Assembly: GCA_010909165.1 (NCBI GenBank)
Contig: MU008169.1
Location: 372,001-436,000, forward strand
Length of the DNA stretch: 64,000 nucleotides
Source of the DNA: Anthoceros angustus
Taxonomy: Eukaryota > Streptophyta > Anthocerotopsida > Anthocerotales > Anthocerotaceae
Direction: 5' to 3'
The notes under the pieces were generated by a model. It searched no databases. It saw only the letters and a list, made by a program, of their open reading frames with translations, and was not told the DNA's origin. This document shows positions 1-10,246 of the stretch, in pieces. Position numbers and translations under genes: made by a program. Numbering within the stretch: position 1 is the stretch's first letter; every line of letters begins with the position of its first letter.

Positions 1-895
1 CACAAAATCTACAATCAATGCCTCAACCCATGCCTCTAGAGAGGTGCGATCTAGGCAGCAACTCATGCAGAGGAGAGTTTGCTGTGGGGGTGCACAAAGG
101 CATGGGCTTAAGTAGCAGCATAGGTAGAGACCAACAGTTTGCTGCGAGTTGCAAAAGCTACATGGGAAGAGAAAAATCACACAAGCTTGTTTTGCTAATG
201 GAAGTGGAGCTCCCCACACATGCAGCGCGCCAGCGTCCTTTGCGAAAACCCGGGCCGTTTCTTGTCACAACCCAACATAAATTCGTAATCAGACCGGCGA
301 TCAATGGACGATAGACACGTAGACTTCAGGAGATACGGAGTGATAAGGCTGTCACCCGCCAATCGTGCCACGTGCCATCTCAAGGCATTATCGTACAAGA
401 ATTTCACAAAAATTGAGGACAGTGAAACGCAAGTGATGAAACAGTTGGAAGACTTGAGTGGTGTGATAGAAGTTCATAACTCAGCGAAAAAACGAGCTTG
501 GCCTTTACTTAAAAAGAATGCGACATCCGTATCTTCTTCAAAGCGCTTCCGAAGCCTCAGGTCTGTCTATGTGACATGTCTACTAGCAATTATCGATGCC
601 TATGCTTTGAACAGCATCGGTAGATACTCCGAATTCGTACTTTACAATTCGACTGATTTTGAGATGATCCGCTACCGAACTGCTGCGCAAAAAAAAAAAG
701 TCAGCATGCTTCAGAACAGAGAAGAAGAAGACGAAAGGAAAAAAAAAACTTGCACAAGAAAGCAAAGATGTCGGAACAGACTGATCTGGAGCAACACAAG
801 CAGCTGCAAGATGAATTCAGGATGGATTCAAGACGAAAAGATGGCATGAGGAAGTCATCCAGGAGCGTAGGAAGGCTTACCAGCGGATGAGAGGC
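1..895. other. Intergenic region left of CP12, no supported gene
   Basis: No convincing gene. A 181-codon plus-strand reading frame (304-849) has no recognised domain. A short Lys/Arg/Glu-rich stretch lies at 700-890, with a second plus-strand frame from an ATG near 768. It could be the remnant of a coiled-coil gene, but frames are broken and nothing identifies it. The right part should contain the 3' UTR of CP12, which runs leftward. Confidence 0.5.
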
Positions 896-1294
896 TCAAT
901 CCTCGTACACTCGGCACTCATCTGTCTCGGGGTTCTCCTTGCAGTAGGCCTCAAGAGGATCCTTGTTATCCTTCTCCGCGACTTTCTTGTGCGCAGCTGC
1001 GGCGCTGAGCTCCTCAACCTCGTCCCACTGAGCAACGCATTCCTTGGAGGTCTCGTCCGCAGCGCACACCTCCTGCGCTTCCTGGATGCTCCGCTCCACC
1101 TTGGCGGCCAGGCTATCTACATCCACCGACTTAGGCTGCAAGGCGGCCACGACATGCAGTCTTCTTGCGGAGCGGAGAGGCGCCAGAGCGGGCATGGACA
1201 CAGTCCTCACGGAGGAGAACTGCGAGTGCGGCAAACTGGCCGCCACCGGTGAGGGCACGCAGATGGCCTGAGCTGCCATTGTGACCGACGCCAT
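896..1294 (-). CDS. CP12: CP12, chloroplast Calvin-cycle regulator
   Basis: Intronless 132-residue protein. CP12 is a small, largely disordered chloroplast protein that bridges GAPDH and phosphoribulokinase in the dark and releases them on reduction by thioredoxin. Residues 1 to about 50 are Ala/Ser/Arg-rich with almost no acid, as in a plastid transit peptide. The mature part has both family cysteine pairs: the N-terminal pair in VCAADETSKECVAQWDEVEE and the C-terminal pair in YCKENPETDECRVYED, which is also the conserved GAPDH-binding end. Length fits plant CP12 precursors. The start is the first Met of the frame and is followed at once by transit-peptide-like sequence. Identification rests on the four cysteines and the C-terminal motif and is close to certain. 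Confidence 0.96.
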   Translation of the reverse strand: MASVTMAAQAICVPSPVAASLPHSQFSSVRTVSMPALAPLRSARRLHVVAALQPKSVDVDSLAAKVERSIQEAQEVCAADETSKECVAQWDEVEELSAAAAHKKVAEKDNKDPLEAYCKENPETDECRVYED

Positions 1295-1700
1295 CGCACC
1301 AGACGCGGATGCAGCTGAAGAGATCGGAATTGCTCTGTTGCGTAACGGCAGCCGGCAGCGCTTTCAAAGACGCTCAGAGCTCGGGCTCTCCCGCAGGAAG
1401 CAGCAGGCAATCTGGGGAGGGCACGGAAGCGTGGTGGGGCGGTAGCAACACAGAGGGGATTTTTACCCGCAGCTTCGGCACAGGTTCGGCTGCCCCGAGC
1501 CTGCCACAGCCTGGAGAAACAGGATATTTCTCCAGGCCACGGGGAATCGCTGTTCTGGCTTTGCCGCACTTTATCACCTCCTTGCCACGGTGCTCCACGC
1601 GAGTGCATCGGTAACGACTTCTCTTTTACATAATATTCTGCAGGCTTTGAGCCTAGGAAAATGTGAAACAATTAGATCGATAAATACATAAGGCTAAAGA
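1295..1700. promoter_or_regulatory. CP12 upstream region / hydrolase 3' flank
   Basis: About 400 bp between the start of CP12 and the stop of the next minus-strand gene. It must hold the promoter and 5' UTR of CP12 and the 3' UTR of the hydrolase. No TATA box or poly(A) signal could be called with confidence. Confidence 0.4.
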
Positions 1701-3358
1701 CTAGCTTGTAGGTGCTGCTTCCTGGGAAAGCGGTGTGGCCATCTTCAGCAGGGCAGGAATCCAGGCATCCACAACTTCAGACGTTCCATACCATTTCCTG
1801 CTGCTGCTCTCGTTGCTTGCTGGAAAGTGCTCCACACCTGACTTGGCACACAATAAAAGAATTGCGTCACTGAGCAGGGGTTGCGGTGAGAGATATCCGG
1901 ATGCTTCTTGTGATATCAAGAGGAGATGCAAACCTTCCAGAATGATGTGCTCTGCACCTTCCAAACCTATGGCACACTGTACAGGTGTGACACCGTCACC
2001 CCAAACATCCCCCGAGCCACAGCACAGTTCATAGCTCTGGTAGGTGAAGTCCTGAAACACGGGGTACTGTGAGATTTGACAGCTGAAGAGTGCTTTCATG
2101 GGAACTTAGCTACGCAATCGGGATGGTTGGTACCTTCCAAAGGCCACCGTACTTGGAGCTACCACGTAGAGAGTTTCCAGCGATGCATACGTACTCCACA
2201 CCGAGTCCCTTCTCAGCAGCCCCTGGATAGTTTGTGTTGACGAAGTCCATGTTCTTCTTTGTGAGCTTGTCCTGTATCGAAATGGACGAGAGTTGTTAGC
2301 TGCAAGCTCAGCGAGCTCTGACGCTCCAGACCGTATACTGATCGGAAATCACTTACTGTGCAAATATGAGGGGTTCCGAGAGTGATGAGGCCCTTCACAC
2401 GATGGGCAGCACCATATATCTTCCCGTCATACGGTACTCTCCTGCCAAGCTGTGTTCATGGACGTGAGCATAGCAACAGGCTTATCAACGCAGACCATGT
2501 CGGCATGGTGAGTAAAAGGGCATTCAGGGATGGGGAACATACGAGTATTCTGCATATCCACCCTCCAGCTGAGTGAGCTACCAAGATTACTTTCCGAGGT
2601 GGCATGCCCGAACTCCGGGAATCCAAACCAAGGTCCTCTTGAACGGCCGAAGCATATTCGTCAAGCTCACCAAATTGCAGCCCAGGATGTGCCCCGTTCT
2701 TTGGATTTGAGAACTCTCGCAAGAAGTCTAAGAAAGTGTACTTGGGAAGGTCCTCATCCTTTGCTGAGTTACCGGGTCCTGTCCTAAACAACAACGGGGA
2801 GTGAGAAGCCATAAGCCAGCAAGGACATGACTCATACAGGAAACGAGCTCACGCTTCTCATCTATCTTCATCTGCATCAGTTGGCGCAGAGGGAAGGGGT
2901 TGCAACGCCAGCGAGATGGTAGCATCTATCCTGTCTAGAATCGGGCGAACAGACCTCCCACCTAGCGATGGAAGCCAGTTGTACCATCTCAAAGGGACAA
3001 CCTACAATAATCTTAAGCAAGCTTCAACATGCTTCTCCACAGCGTCCCTCATCAATTCCTCACCAATTCAAATGCACAAACAATGCTGGATGGAGGGATT
3101 GTGGCTACATACTGTGGTGGTAAACCCTTTGGAGCGGAGGTGAGCAGCCATAGAAGCATACTGCGAAACATCGGAGAACCAGCCGGGCACAATCACCACT
3201 GCCACATCCTGGCCCTTGCAGGCTCCTTGAGCTCTTGCTGATCCCGCAAACCCTGCTCTGCAATTGCACTGCCTGCACTGGCCCAACCCGCGAGCTCGTG
3301 CCGCATTGAACTGCCCTGAAAACCCACCTGCTCCTGCCGCCACCACCTGGCTTGCCAT
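1701..3358 (-). CDS. alpha/beta hydrolase (lipase-like), multi-exon
   Basis: Plant serine hydrolase of the alpha/beta fold; substrate unknown. Exons read on the minus strand: about 3358-3114 (starts MASQVVAAG, contains VAVVIVPGWFSD), 3008 to about 2900 (VVPLRWYNWLPSLGG, then RPILDRIDAT), about 2776-2550 (nucleophile elbow AHSAGGW, Ser in G/A-x-S-x-G-like context), about 2446-2362 (PYDGKIYGAAHRV, then LITLGTPH), about 2272-2140 (NTNYPGAAEKG, then VEYVCIAGNSLRG), and about 2070-1701 (FTYQSYELCCGSGDVWGDG, ending EAAPTS). The VWGDGVTPV stretch is where this family carries the acidic member of the triad. Splice phases agree except in the last exon, where an extra intron is possible. The N-terminus may be organelle-targeted. 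Family call good, exact exon ends approximate. Confidence 0.8.
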
Positions 3359-3589
3359 CTTCACTTCTCCCCTCAAGTCTTTCTCCTCACCAATCCCCTG
3401 TTACGCAGCATCCATCCATCCAGCCATCCATCCGAGGTCCCTGCTACCCTGCACACCAGCGTGTGTGCTCTGAAGGCGTAACAAACAGGCTTAACAGGGA
3501 GTTTCGCATTCGTACCAGCCATCATGTTATCTCGCTGTTTGCACTGAATCAAACAGGTATCTGGGTGCATTTTGTAATGTCAAAAAGAG

Positions 3590-3665
3590 TTGCAAATCTT
3601 CCCGAATGATGTGCTCTGCACCTTCGAGAGGTATGGCACACTGTATCAAAGTCGAAGTACCCTAA
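3590..3665 (-). pseudogene. Remnant of a duplicated alpha/beta hydrolase exon
   Basis: This stretch nearly repeats 1935-2000, part of the last exon of the neighbouring hydrolase. Both share GAATGATGTGCTCTGCACCT and, further on, TATGGCACACTGTA. Read on the minus strand it gives CAIPLEGAEHII, against CAIGLEGAEHII in the gene. No other exon of the gene was found beside it. It is most simply a scrap of a tandem paralogue that once lay upstream. Confidence 0.65.
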
Positions 3666-3834
3666 GTTCAGCACTGATAGCATGCACACACATGGTTCCT
3701 GCAATCTCTTCTGCTACCATCAACTCAGAACACATTGCAAAGGCATTCTTCCTCGCTGGCGAAGAAGCTCAACATGTCCCGTTGGCTGATTGGCTTTCGA
3801 GCAACGGGACTCACGGTGGTGATTCTCCAAACCT

Positions 3835-4066
3835 ACCAAATGGCCAAATGGCCTAGGCCAAATGGACACACATTTATAAGAACGCCGTGATTAAGCATCT
3901 TAATCATCCTGAGCTTGGATTGGTACTTAGATGTGGTGCTTAAAGGGAGTGGATGCCCTTGGTGCAAATAGCTTAGGCACACCATGGTACAAGTTGGTTA
4001 AGTACCAAGTTCCATGATGGAAATCCGTCCTTAGTGGACTTAAATAAAATTCTTCTTCTTCTTCTA
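3835..4066 (+). mobile_element. SINE-like retroposon copy 1, (TTC)n tail
   Basis: About 230 bp beginning near GGCCTAGGCCAAATGG and ending GGACTTAAATAAAATTCTTC followed by a TTC-repeat tail. A related full-length copy lies inverted at 49.82-50.06 kb and shorter ones at 7.36 and 27.87 kb. Shared landmarks are a TTTATAAGAAC block, GTGGATGCCCTT, TAGGCACACCATGGT, AAGTACCAAGT and the tail. It has no coding potential, so it is a non-autonomous retroposon. No tRNA-like promoter box could be called in this copy. Target-site duplications were not resolved. Confidence 0.65.
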
Positions 4067-4369
4067 TCACACATAGCCGTATTAATAAAACATTCTTCAG
4101 TAGTCCAAATTGAAGATAAACTTGGTACTGCCTCCGTTATTGCGTTGTGGCTGGGAGTAGACTAAAGCTTTCCTGGACAAAGAAAGATCAGCCAAGCTTA
4201 CAAATATGTTGGACCTTTTTTGAGCCACATTAGGTCCAAAAAGCATGTAGCACACTACTAATGGACTTGAAACTCCAAAGCCTTAAAGCGTGAGACGAAT
4301 AAAAAAACTTGGCTTGATTAAAATTACGGGAGTCCCAAAGGTTGTTGGTTTTCTCATGTATACTGAGTT
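4067..4369. other. AT-rich spacer
   Basis: No gene seen. AT-rich spacer between the SINE-like copy and the copia remnant; probably part of an older retroelement. Confidence 0.4.
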
Positions 4370-4760
4370 GTTAATGTGTTATATAAACATGCTAGCAAAC
4401 CTTGTGATGCTCATTGGGAATGGGCCAAGCATGTTCTGCACTGTATTCGTGAAACTTCACTTCATGGTTTATGTTTTGGTGATTCTAATGTTAACATTGC
4501 TTCGCTTTTACTATTGTTGGTTATTGTGATTCTAATTGGGCGGGAGTTAAAAGGAATTGTCGCTCTACTTTTGGATATGCTTTTTGCGTTTTTAATTCTC
4601 TTGTTAGTTGGAGTACTAAGTCATAACTTCGTGTTGCTCTTTCTTCTACCGAAGCAAAACATATGGCAATGGGACATACTACTAAGGAGGTGATTTGGTT
4701 GCATCTTCTTGTTTGGAACTTGCATTTATGCATTGGTTATGTGTGTGAGAATTTTCTACT
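4370..4760 (+). mobile_element. Ty1/copia retrotransposon pol (RNase H) remnant
   Basis: Degenerate fragment of a copia-type polyprotein. Reading across frames gives the order expected for the end of reverse transcriptase and RNase H: CDAHWEWAKHVL (about 4391-4440), HGLCFGDSNV, GYCDSNWAG (about 4514-4545), RSTFGYAF, SLVSWSTKS, VALSSTEAKHMA (about 4634-4668), then KEVIWLHLL. Frame changes and an internal stop show it is dead. No LTRs or primer-binding site could be tied to it. Confidence 0.75.
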
Positions 4761-6205
4761 TCAAATCCACAAAAGGTATGTAAATCGATAGGTCTTGAGA
4801 CGAAAGTAGACTCGTTGGCGGCATGAAGACTCCTAAGCATGGCTTTTCAATATTTTGCAAAAATACTTCATGTTGCAAAAACCATGCATGAGCTATCGAG
4901 CGTTGGACGTTTCTAACCAAACTCTACAAAGACACAAATTGAAAATGGTTGTAATGAGTATTCTAAGGAGAATAGACAATGATATTCACTTATGTTATTG
5001 ACCATCTTTTGAACTAGTTTTCGCATTCTCCTTCTTGAAGACAAAATTTTTAATTGACGATTTCTTAATTCTTGGTTTTATACAAGTAATTGATAAAGTC
5101 ATTTGGGTTTGCGACTATCATTGAACAAGCTCAACGAGCAATACATGGCCTGTATTGAAGTTGAGTGCACGACAAGAAAAAGTTATAATTGTGAAGTGGC
5201 GGGGCGTGAAAGTGGTAAGTTTGATTCCAGTATTTACAAATCTTTGTCCTTTACATGTATTTGGGTTAATGTTCATGTTTCTATGGTATGTTATGGGTTT
5301 CATCGCAACATACTTGACTGTTTCAATTTTTTACTTTTAACAACTATCACATATGCTATAAGAATTTAGAAAGAACGATTTTGAAGGTACTTGGGTGCGT
5401 CTTTGTTTATGTACAAGATCTCTATCTAATATATGAGGTTCTCTTCTACTTGGAGAGGTCTTGGGGCATGTACAATTTTGTCTAGAAGAGAATGAAGGAA
5501 AAAAGACATGTAGATATAGTGGTCGCAGAAGGTGTAGGGCAAGCTTAGATCTAAAAGAAAAGGAAGTTGACATTCACAATTTTGATTTGACAATCGTAAT
5601 AAAAAATGATTGTGAATGAATTAGAATCTGGAAATTTTAATTATGATGTTAGTGTGTGGCTATCAAACAAACTCAAGGTAATGAATTAGATTCGACCAAG
5701 CATATAAGTCTTTACAAGATCTATTTCAACTCTTGAATAACAACGATTTTGCTTTGTTTTTGCACAGACACATCTAAAGTAGAACACAAATAAATACTTG
5801 TCCATCAAATATTGTGAGATACAAGTCGATTGTATGTATTATTTTACATCCACGAGTGATCAACTTTTGGTAATCATGGACTTGATTTCTAGTTCTTGTG
5901 GTGGAAAATTAGATCCCTTGTATATCATTCGAGTGTATCCTAGCAATGCCTTGGACAACGTCTTATGTACACTACTAGGCGATAGTGCAATTCATAGAGC
6001 CATAGTAAGATTTTCTGGATTTGCACCAAGAGTTGTTATGGAAGGGAGACTTACATACCTATGCAGATAATGTAGATATGTGAGTAATTGATTTCTTTTA
6101 TGTGTCACTTATATCTTGAATTTTTATTAGTATTTAATATTTTGGATCAACTACTAATTTTTTCCCATCTTCTGGCATGTTCTTGATGTAGATGTGGACA
6201 CAAGG
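4761..6205. other. AT-rich intergenic DNA, no gene recognised
   Basis: Several reading frames of 60-90 codons (for example 5103-5369 and 5798-6070, plus strand) lack recognisable domains and are typical of chance frames in AT-rich DNA. It may be further decayed retrotransposon sequence downstream of the copia fragment. Confidence 0.4.
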
Positions 6206-6209
6206 AAAC

Positions 6210-6375
6210 AAACGAGAGTCTGTGTGTCTTGTGTGAAACTCGTTGCTTTGAGAGCGAGCCTGTGTGTCTAGTATGAAACTTGTTGCTGTGAGAGAGAGTC
6301 TATATGTCTTGTGTGAAAGCTATCGGTGTGTGAGAGAGTCAACGTGTCTTGTGTGAAACTCTTCGCTGTGAAAGA
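6210..6375. repeat. 40-bp tandem repeat, about 4 copies
   Basis: The string TGTGTGTCTTGTGTGAAACT and variants begin at 6221, 6261, 6301 and 6341, an exact 40-bp period. Each unit also carries a degenerate GAGAGAGTC block and a TTGCTGTGA-like block. Copies differ by several substitutions, so the array is old. No reading frame depends on it. Confidence 0.85.
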
Positions 6376-7356
6376 AGTCAATATGTTGTAAGGGTGTTGT
6401 TGAGCACTGTGAGCTCAATTCTATCGTTAGAGACTCACAACGTGTGACTTGAACGAGAAAGCTCTTCCAGATCCTTAGTCTGGCTTGTTCCAAACAATTT
6501 TAAAACGCTTCATAATGGAGACCACAATTTTGGACGAAGACTAACAATAGCAAACCATTATTCGCATATTTCTTCACATTAATTTGAATTACAAGAATTT
6601 AAAATTTGCTTCTAATGTGGAGTACATCCCAAAACACTGGATTCAATCGATTCTGTAGTTATAACCATAAACTATGAGGAAAAAAAACTAAATGTTTGGA
6701 TAGTCTTCTCATATGTTCAATATATATTGAACATACGGTTCATCACTTCCAAGAATAAGACGCCTATCTTGACATAATAATATGTACCACTCTCCATAAT
6801 GAAAGAACATATAAATTAACTATCATGACGTATTGAATCCGGGTCAGCTCTTGAAAGTATAACAAATAAAGTTGTAACAAATATAAACTGACCTTTTCTC
6901 AAATCAATCTCCACGTTGAAGTATTTCTCCATAGTTTTATATAGTAGTCTTCAAAAATTGAACGACATAGTCATGCCTCCCTCTTTGAATGCAAAATATC
7001 AAAACCTCCGTCATTAGACATTGACTATCTCGTATGTTGAGTACTATGCTAGTGCATATTCCTCTTCATAATTATAGGATCATGGATCAATATGCACCAA
7101 CGTAATGGCGTCCGTTTCCTAAAGGGTTTGAGAGTTTTTTAAAAGATTCTTTTGCGTTTCGACACAATATGCTCAAAAGTTTTTAGTTTTTTTTATAATG
7201 TAGAGGACATAATTTGGTACGAAGGGCAACCTTAACATGGGTCAAAAGTTAAAATAATAAATAATAATTAATTTATCAATATTACTGGAGTTTACTCACT
7301 TCAAGGTATTATTAAGGGCCTGAAAGTTGGGCAATGAAATGGGATTCCGAATCCCG
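6376..7356. other. AT-rich intergenic DNA
   Basis: No gene or RNA could be supported. Strongly AT-rich with short homopolymers. Confidence 0.4.
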
Positions 7357-7690
7357 TCAAGAAGAAGAAGAAGAATTTTATTTAAGTCCACTAAGGATGG
7401 ATTTCCGTCATGGGATTGAAATATGGTAACTACATAGATTATAGTAAAATATTCTGGAAAAATATAAAAATAAAATTCAAACAAGATAAATAATTTTCAA
7501 TCAATAAACAGTGTCAATAAATTGCGTGAACGAGGGCCAAACACCACCAGTTCATCGCTACGAAAGAAAGCCACTTGACCTGCACCACCAATTCATCCCT
7601 GCAGCACGAGCTGCTCTGAAAGCGGGTAATTTCTTCTTAATCTTCCATTGCAATGGTGTAAGATCCTCAAGGGTGCGAAATAAGTTCATA
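7357..7690 (-). mobile_element. LINE-like retroposon 3' end with (TTC)n tail
   Basis: Read on the minus strand, a short decayed coding segment (GQVAFFRSDELVVFG, about 7590-7540) is followed by an AT-rich 3' UTR and then TCCTTAGTGGACTTAAATAA and a TTC-repeat tail at about 7361-7380. The same order (GQVAFF, AT-rich trailer, CCCTTAGTGGGC-like block) occurs at 39.56-40.12 kb. The tail block is shared with the SINE-like copies at 3.8 and 49.8 kb, as when a SINE borrows the 3' end of its partner LINE. No reverse transcriptase was seen, so the LINE assignment is inference. Confidence 0.5.
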
Positions 7691-8572
7691 TTGTCCCCAT
7701 CTGGGACGCGCAAGACGGCACCAGTTTCGATGCCGATTTGTTAAATGCACGTCGTCGTTCCTCGTTCCAGTTCTTGACCACCTATCCCGATTACAGGAAA
7801 AACTCATCTGGCTCAAACGACGAAGTCTTGTTTCCTGTTCTCCAGGTCGGGCCTTCAGCTTCGAGTCCCCTGTTGAACTCCTCATCCCTTCCCGGTTGCA
7901 TTGCGCTCTTGTCGTGTTTCGTAACCTCGTAGCGGCCCCGCGCCTGAGGTCGTGGACTCGCACAACGGCCCTGTTTTGTATGTGTGGCTCCAGAAGGCAG
8001 GACGAACGAATGTTTGACTTCGGCAGATCTTCCTACAAGAACGTCTGGCCCGACCGCACTGAAAGGGCGCCCTCGTCCTGCATCCGCTCTTTCACTTAAT
8101 CAAGACCAAGAGCATCTTCGTGGCCGGGCCTGGGGGTCAAGAGTCGCTCAAGAGAGTTTCTCACAGATGCATGCCTTTGAGAAAGGATATGCAATCGCTT
8201 TGCTCCCGCAGTCGCATCCATTTGTAACATCAGAAACACATCTGGCATTAGCTTGCTGGCATGGCTTGCCCTACGAGCTCGGTCTGCTGTTGGCAGTAGG
8301 CATTATGTTAGTTGGCTGTTTGAGTCTTGAATCTTCCGTATTGCGGGATTGTAACTGTCAAGGACGGTACCGTGGCTTTCAAAATCCTCCTTCATCGCTT
8401 TGTCTTCAGTACGATGATCGCTGGGAACCGAAGAGCCTGTACTTGTCTTGTGCGTTTCCGTCCAGCTCTCTTGGAACATGCCTCATAGCTCGGATGCTGC
8501 TGGGAGCTCCTGCAGTTTTTGATATACATGCTTCGGAAGAACAGTTCGGTGCAGCAGCAGAAAGAGAGGAGG
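7691..8572. other. Upstream region of fasciclin gene
   Basis: A 224-codon open frame (7984-8658, plus) runs through this region but shows no domain and overlaps the first fasciclin exon out of frame. It is taken as 5' UTR/promoter or chance. No TATA box called. Confidence 0.4.
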
Positions 8573-9508
8573 ATGAGGACTTCCATGCTGCTCAGCGTCC
8601 TTGTTGTAGTGATGGAGGCAGGATGGGGAAGGGGGGACAGCTCTGTCGACAGCATTGAGTCTCTGCTCACAAAAGCTGGCCTGGGTTTCAGCCAGTTCTC
8701 TATGGCAGCAAATAGCAGCAACATCGATAGTGTGCCAGTGCCGGACGCCTACACCCTCTTTGCCCCTACAAATGCAGCTGTTGAGGTTCTCGTTTGAATC
8801 ATCCTACTTGCCATCGGTATGTTGCATGCGTGATTTTCTGGCATTGTTCTGACCCGCGCATGCTTGGAAGTGCAGGCACACATGTCTTGCTTCAACTCCT
8901 CAAAGATTGATGCCGACACTAAGTTGGAAATCATTAGGTATCATATAATCAGGACATCCCTGAAGGTGGCAGCTATCCAGGCGATAGTTGCTAACACGGT
9001 AGGAGACTGGGTGGCCCCATCTCTCTACAACGACCAGCCTCTTAATTTCTCCCTTGATTACTCCAGCAACGATGAAGATGACCCTATAATCACTATCAAC
9101 CGCGTGAGCCAGATTGTCAAGTCGAATGTGGTTGAGACCTCCAGAGCTACTGTCCATGGAATCAACAAGGTCCTCATTCCTCCCTCCCTGCAGGTATCTT
9201 TTCTGCTCCGGACACCCAACCTTGCTGGATTTTTCCTGTTTACCGGAACATACTGACAGGCTTGTTCGGAAACCGGTGTGTTTTGCAGGCCTTGACAGCT
9301 CAGTGCCGAGCCAGCTCGTCTCCTACTCCTTTTCTCCAGGGTAGACTTTCACCCTACCCTATAGCTCCTTCAGTAACCGCATGCCCTGCACTAATAAACC
9401 GTGGATCAAAACTCATGGTGAGTTAAATGTGGTGATGCAGGAACATGGAGCTATGTGATGTTCATGCTTGTCGGACTGGTAACCATCGCAGTCAATCAGG
9501 TGCAATGA
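8573..9508 (+). CDS. Fasciclin (FAS1) domain protein, secreted/GPI-type
   Basis: Single FAS1-domain protein, likely a cell-wall or plasma-membrane adhesion protein. Exon 1 (8573-8785) starts with a hydrophobic signal peptide (MRTSMLLSVLVVVMEAG) and has the H1 motif DAYTLFAPTNAAVE. Exon 2 (8876-9193) carries the YHIIRTSL segment and the closing H2-like VHGINKVLIPPSLQ. Both junctions are phase 0. The C-terminus is less certain. Exon 3 in frame (9289-9417) gives Ser/Pro-rich sequence and then a short end (EHGAM), but another frame of 9441-9508 encodes a good hydrophobic tail (SYVMFMLVGLVTIAV) like a GPI-anchor or membrane signal; reaching it needs a different acceptor near 9345. An in-frame ATG at 8519 is possible, but 8573 places the signal peptide at the start. 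Confidence 0.8.
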
Positions 9509-10246
9509 GCCCCATCCTACTTGCCCCACTGTTATCCTGCAATAGGACCAGCCTCTCTAATCTAACCGTCCGTCAAACTCTAAAAAGAACATCCAAGACA
9601 CTCTTGCAAGCAGGAACCACAAAGCGTCAAATTCCCAATGATGGAGACCAAGTAGAAAATAGCAACTATGGTCTCCGTTCAAGCAAAGACGATTGAAGGT
9701 CTGATGGATGATGCAAAATACTCCCGCTGCCCTTCAGGTTTGACAACAAGGTTGCACCACCTTGCAGAAGTGCAAATACAGAGTCTCGTCCCAAGTCCCC
9801 ACACCAGCACAAGAGGAGCAAGTAGCTTATACCAAGTAATGAGGGCAAAATGGAACGATGCATAGAATCAGCACGAGACGAAGAAGCCAACAGTGAATGT
9901 GCACGGACGGGCCCACAATTGAATGCAGCATGAACGGCGCGGGAAGGCCAGTTCCAAAACAGAATCAATCTCTTCCAGCTTCGATGAGTGGGTGTTGCAA
10001 CCAGAGACCAAAGTACCTACGGCTCGGGAATGCAGTTCCAATTGATGTTATTGGCTATGCCGAGACAACTCCACAGCTCACAGTCCTGCAAATGGCTGCA
10101 AACCAAGCAGAAGGCTGCAATCAAAATAGGCAGCACATAAAGCTTTGGTGGTCCTTTGAAGTAGACGAGCTAGTGTGGATACGAGCATTCCATTCATATG
10201 CTAGTGTTAGCAGGTAGCGAAAGAGCTTTCCATTCACATGCTAGAG
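9509..10246. other. Convergent intergenic region with 40-bp duplication
   Basis: Holds the 3' UTRs of the fasciclin gene (plus) and the MOCOS-like gene (minus). Short open frames here are not conserved in any recognised family. A direct duplication of about 40 bp (TAGCAGGTAGCGAAAGAGCT core) covers about 10188-10267 and includes the stop codon of the MOCOS-like gene. Confidence 0.5.

Noticed and set aside
304-849. 181-codon plus-strand open frame
   Set aside because: Unrecognised sequence with Lys-rich end from A-rich DNA; no splice or homology support.
1207-1671. 154-codon minus-strand frame upstream of CP12
   Set aside because: Overlaps the CP12 coding region in another frame; likely leader sequence.
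7984-8658. 224-codon plus-strand open frame
   Set aside because: No domain, overlaps the first fasciclin exon in another frame; treated as upstream leader/chance.
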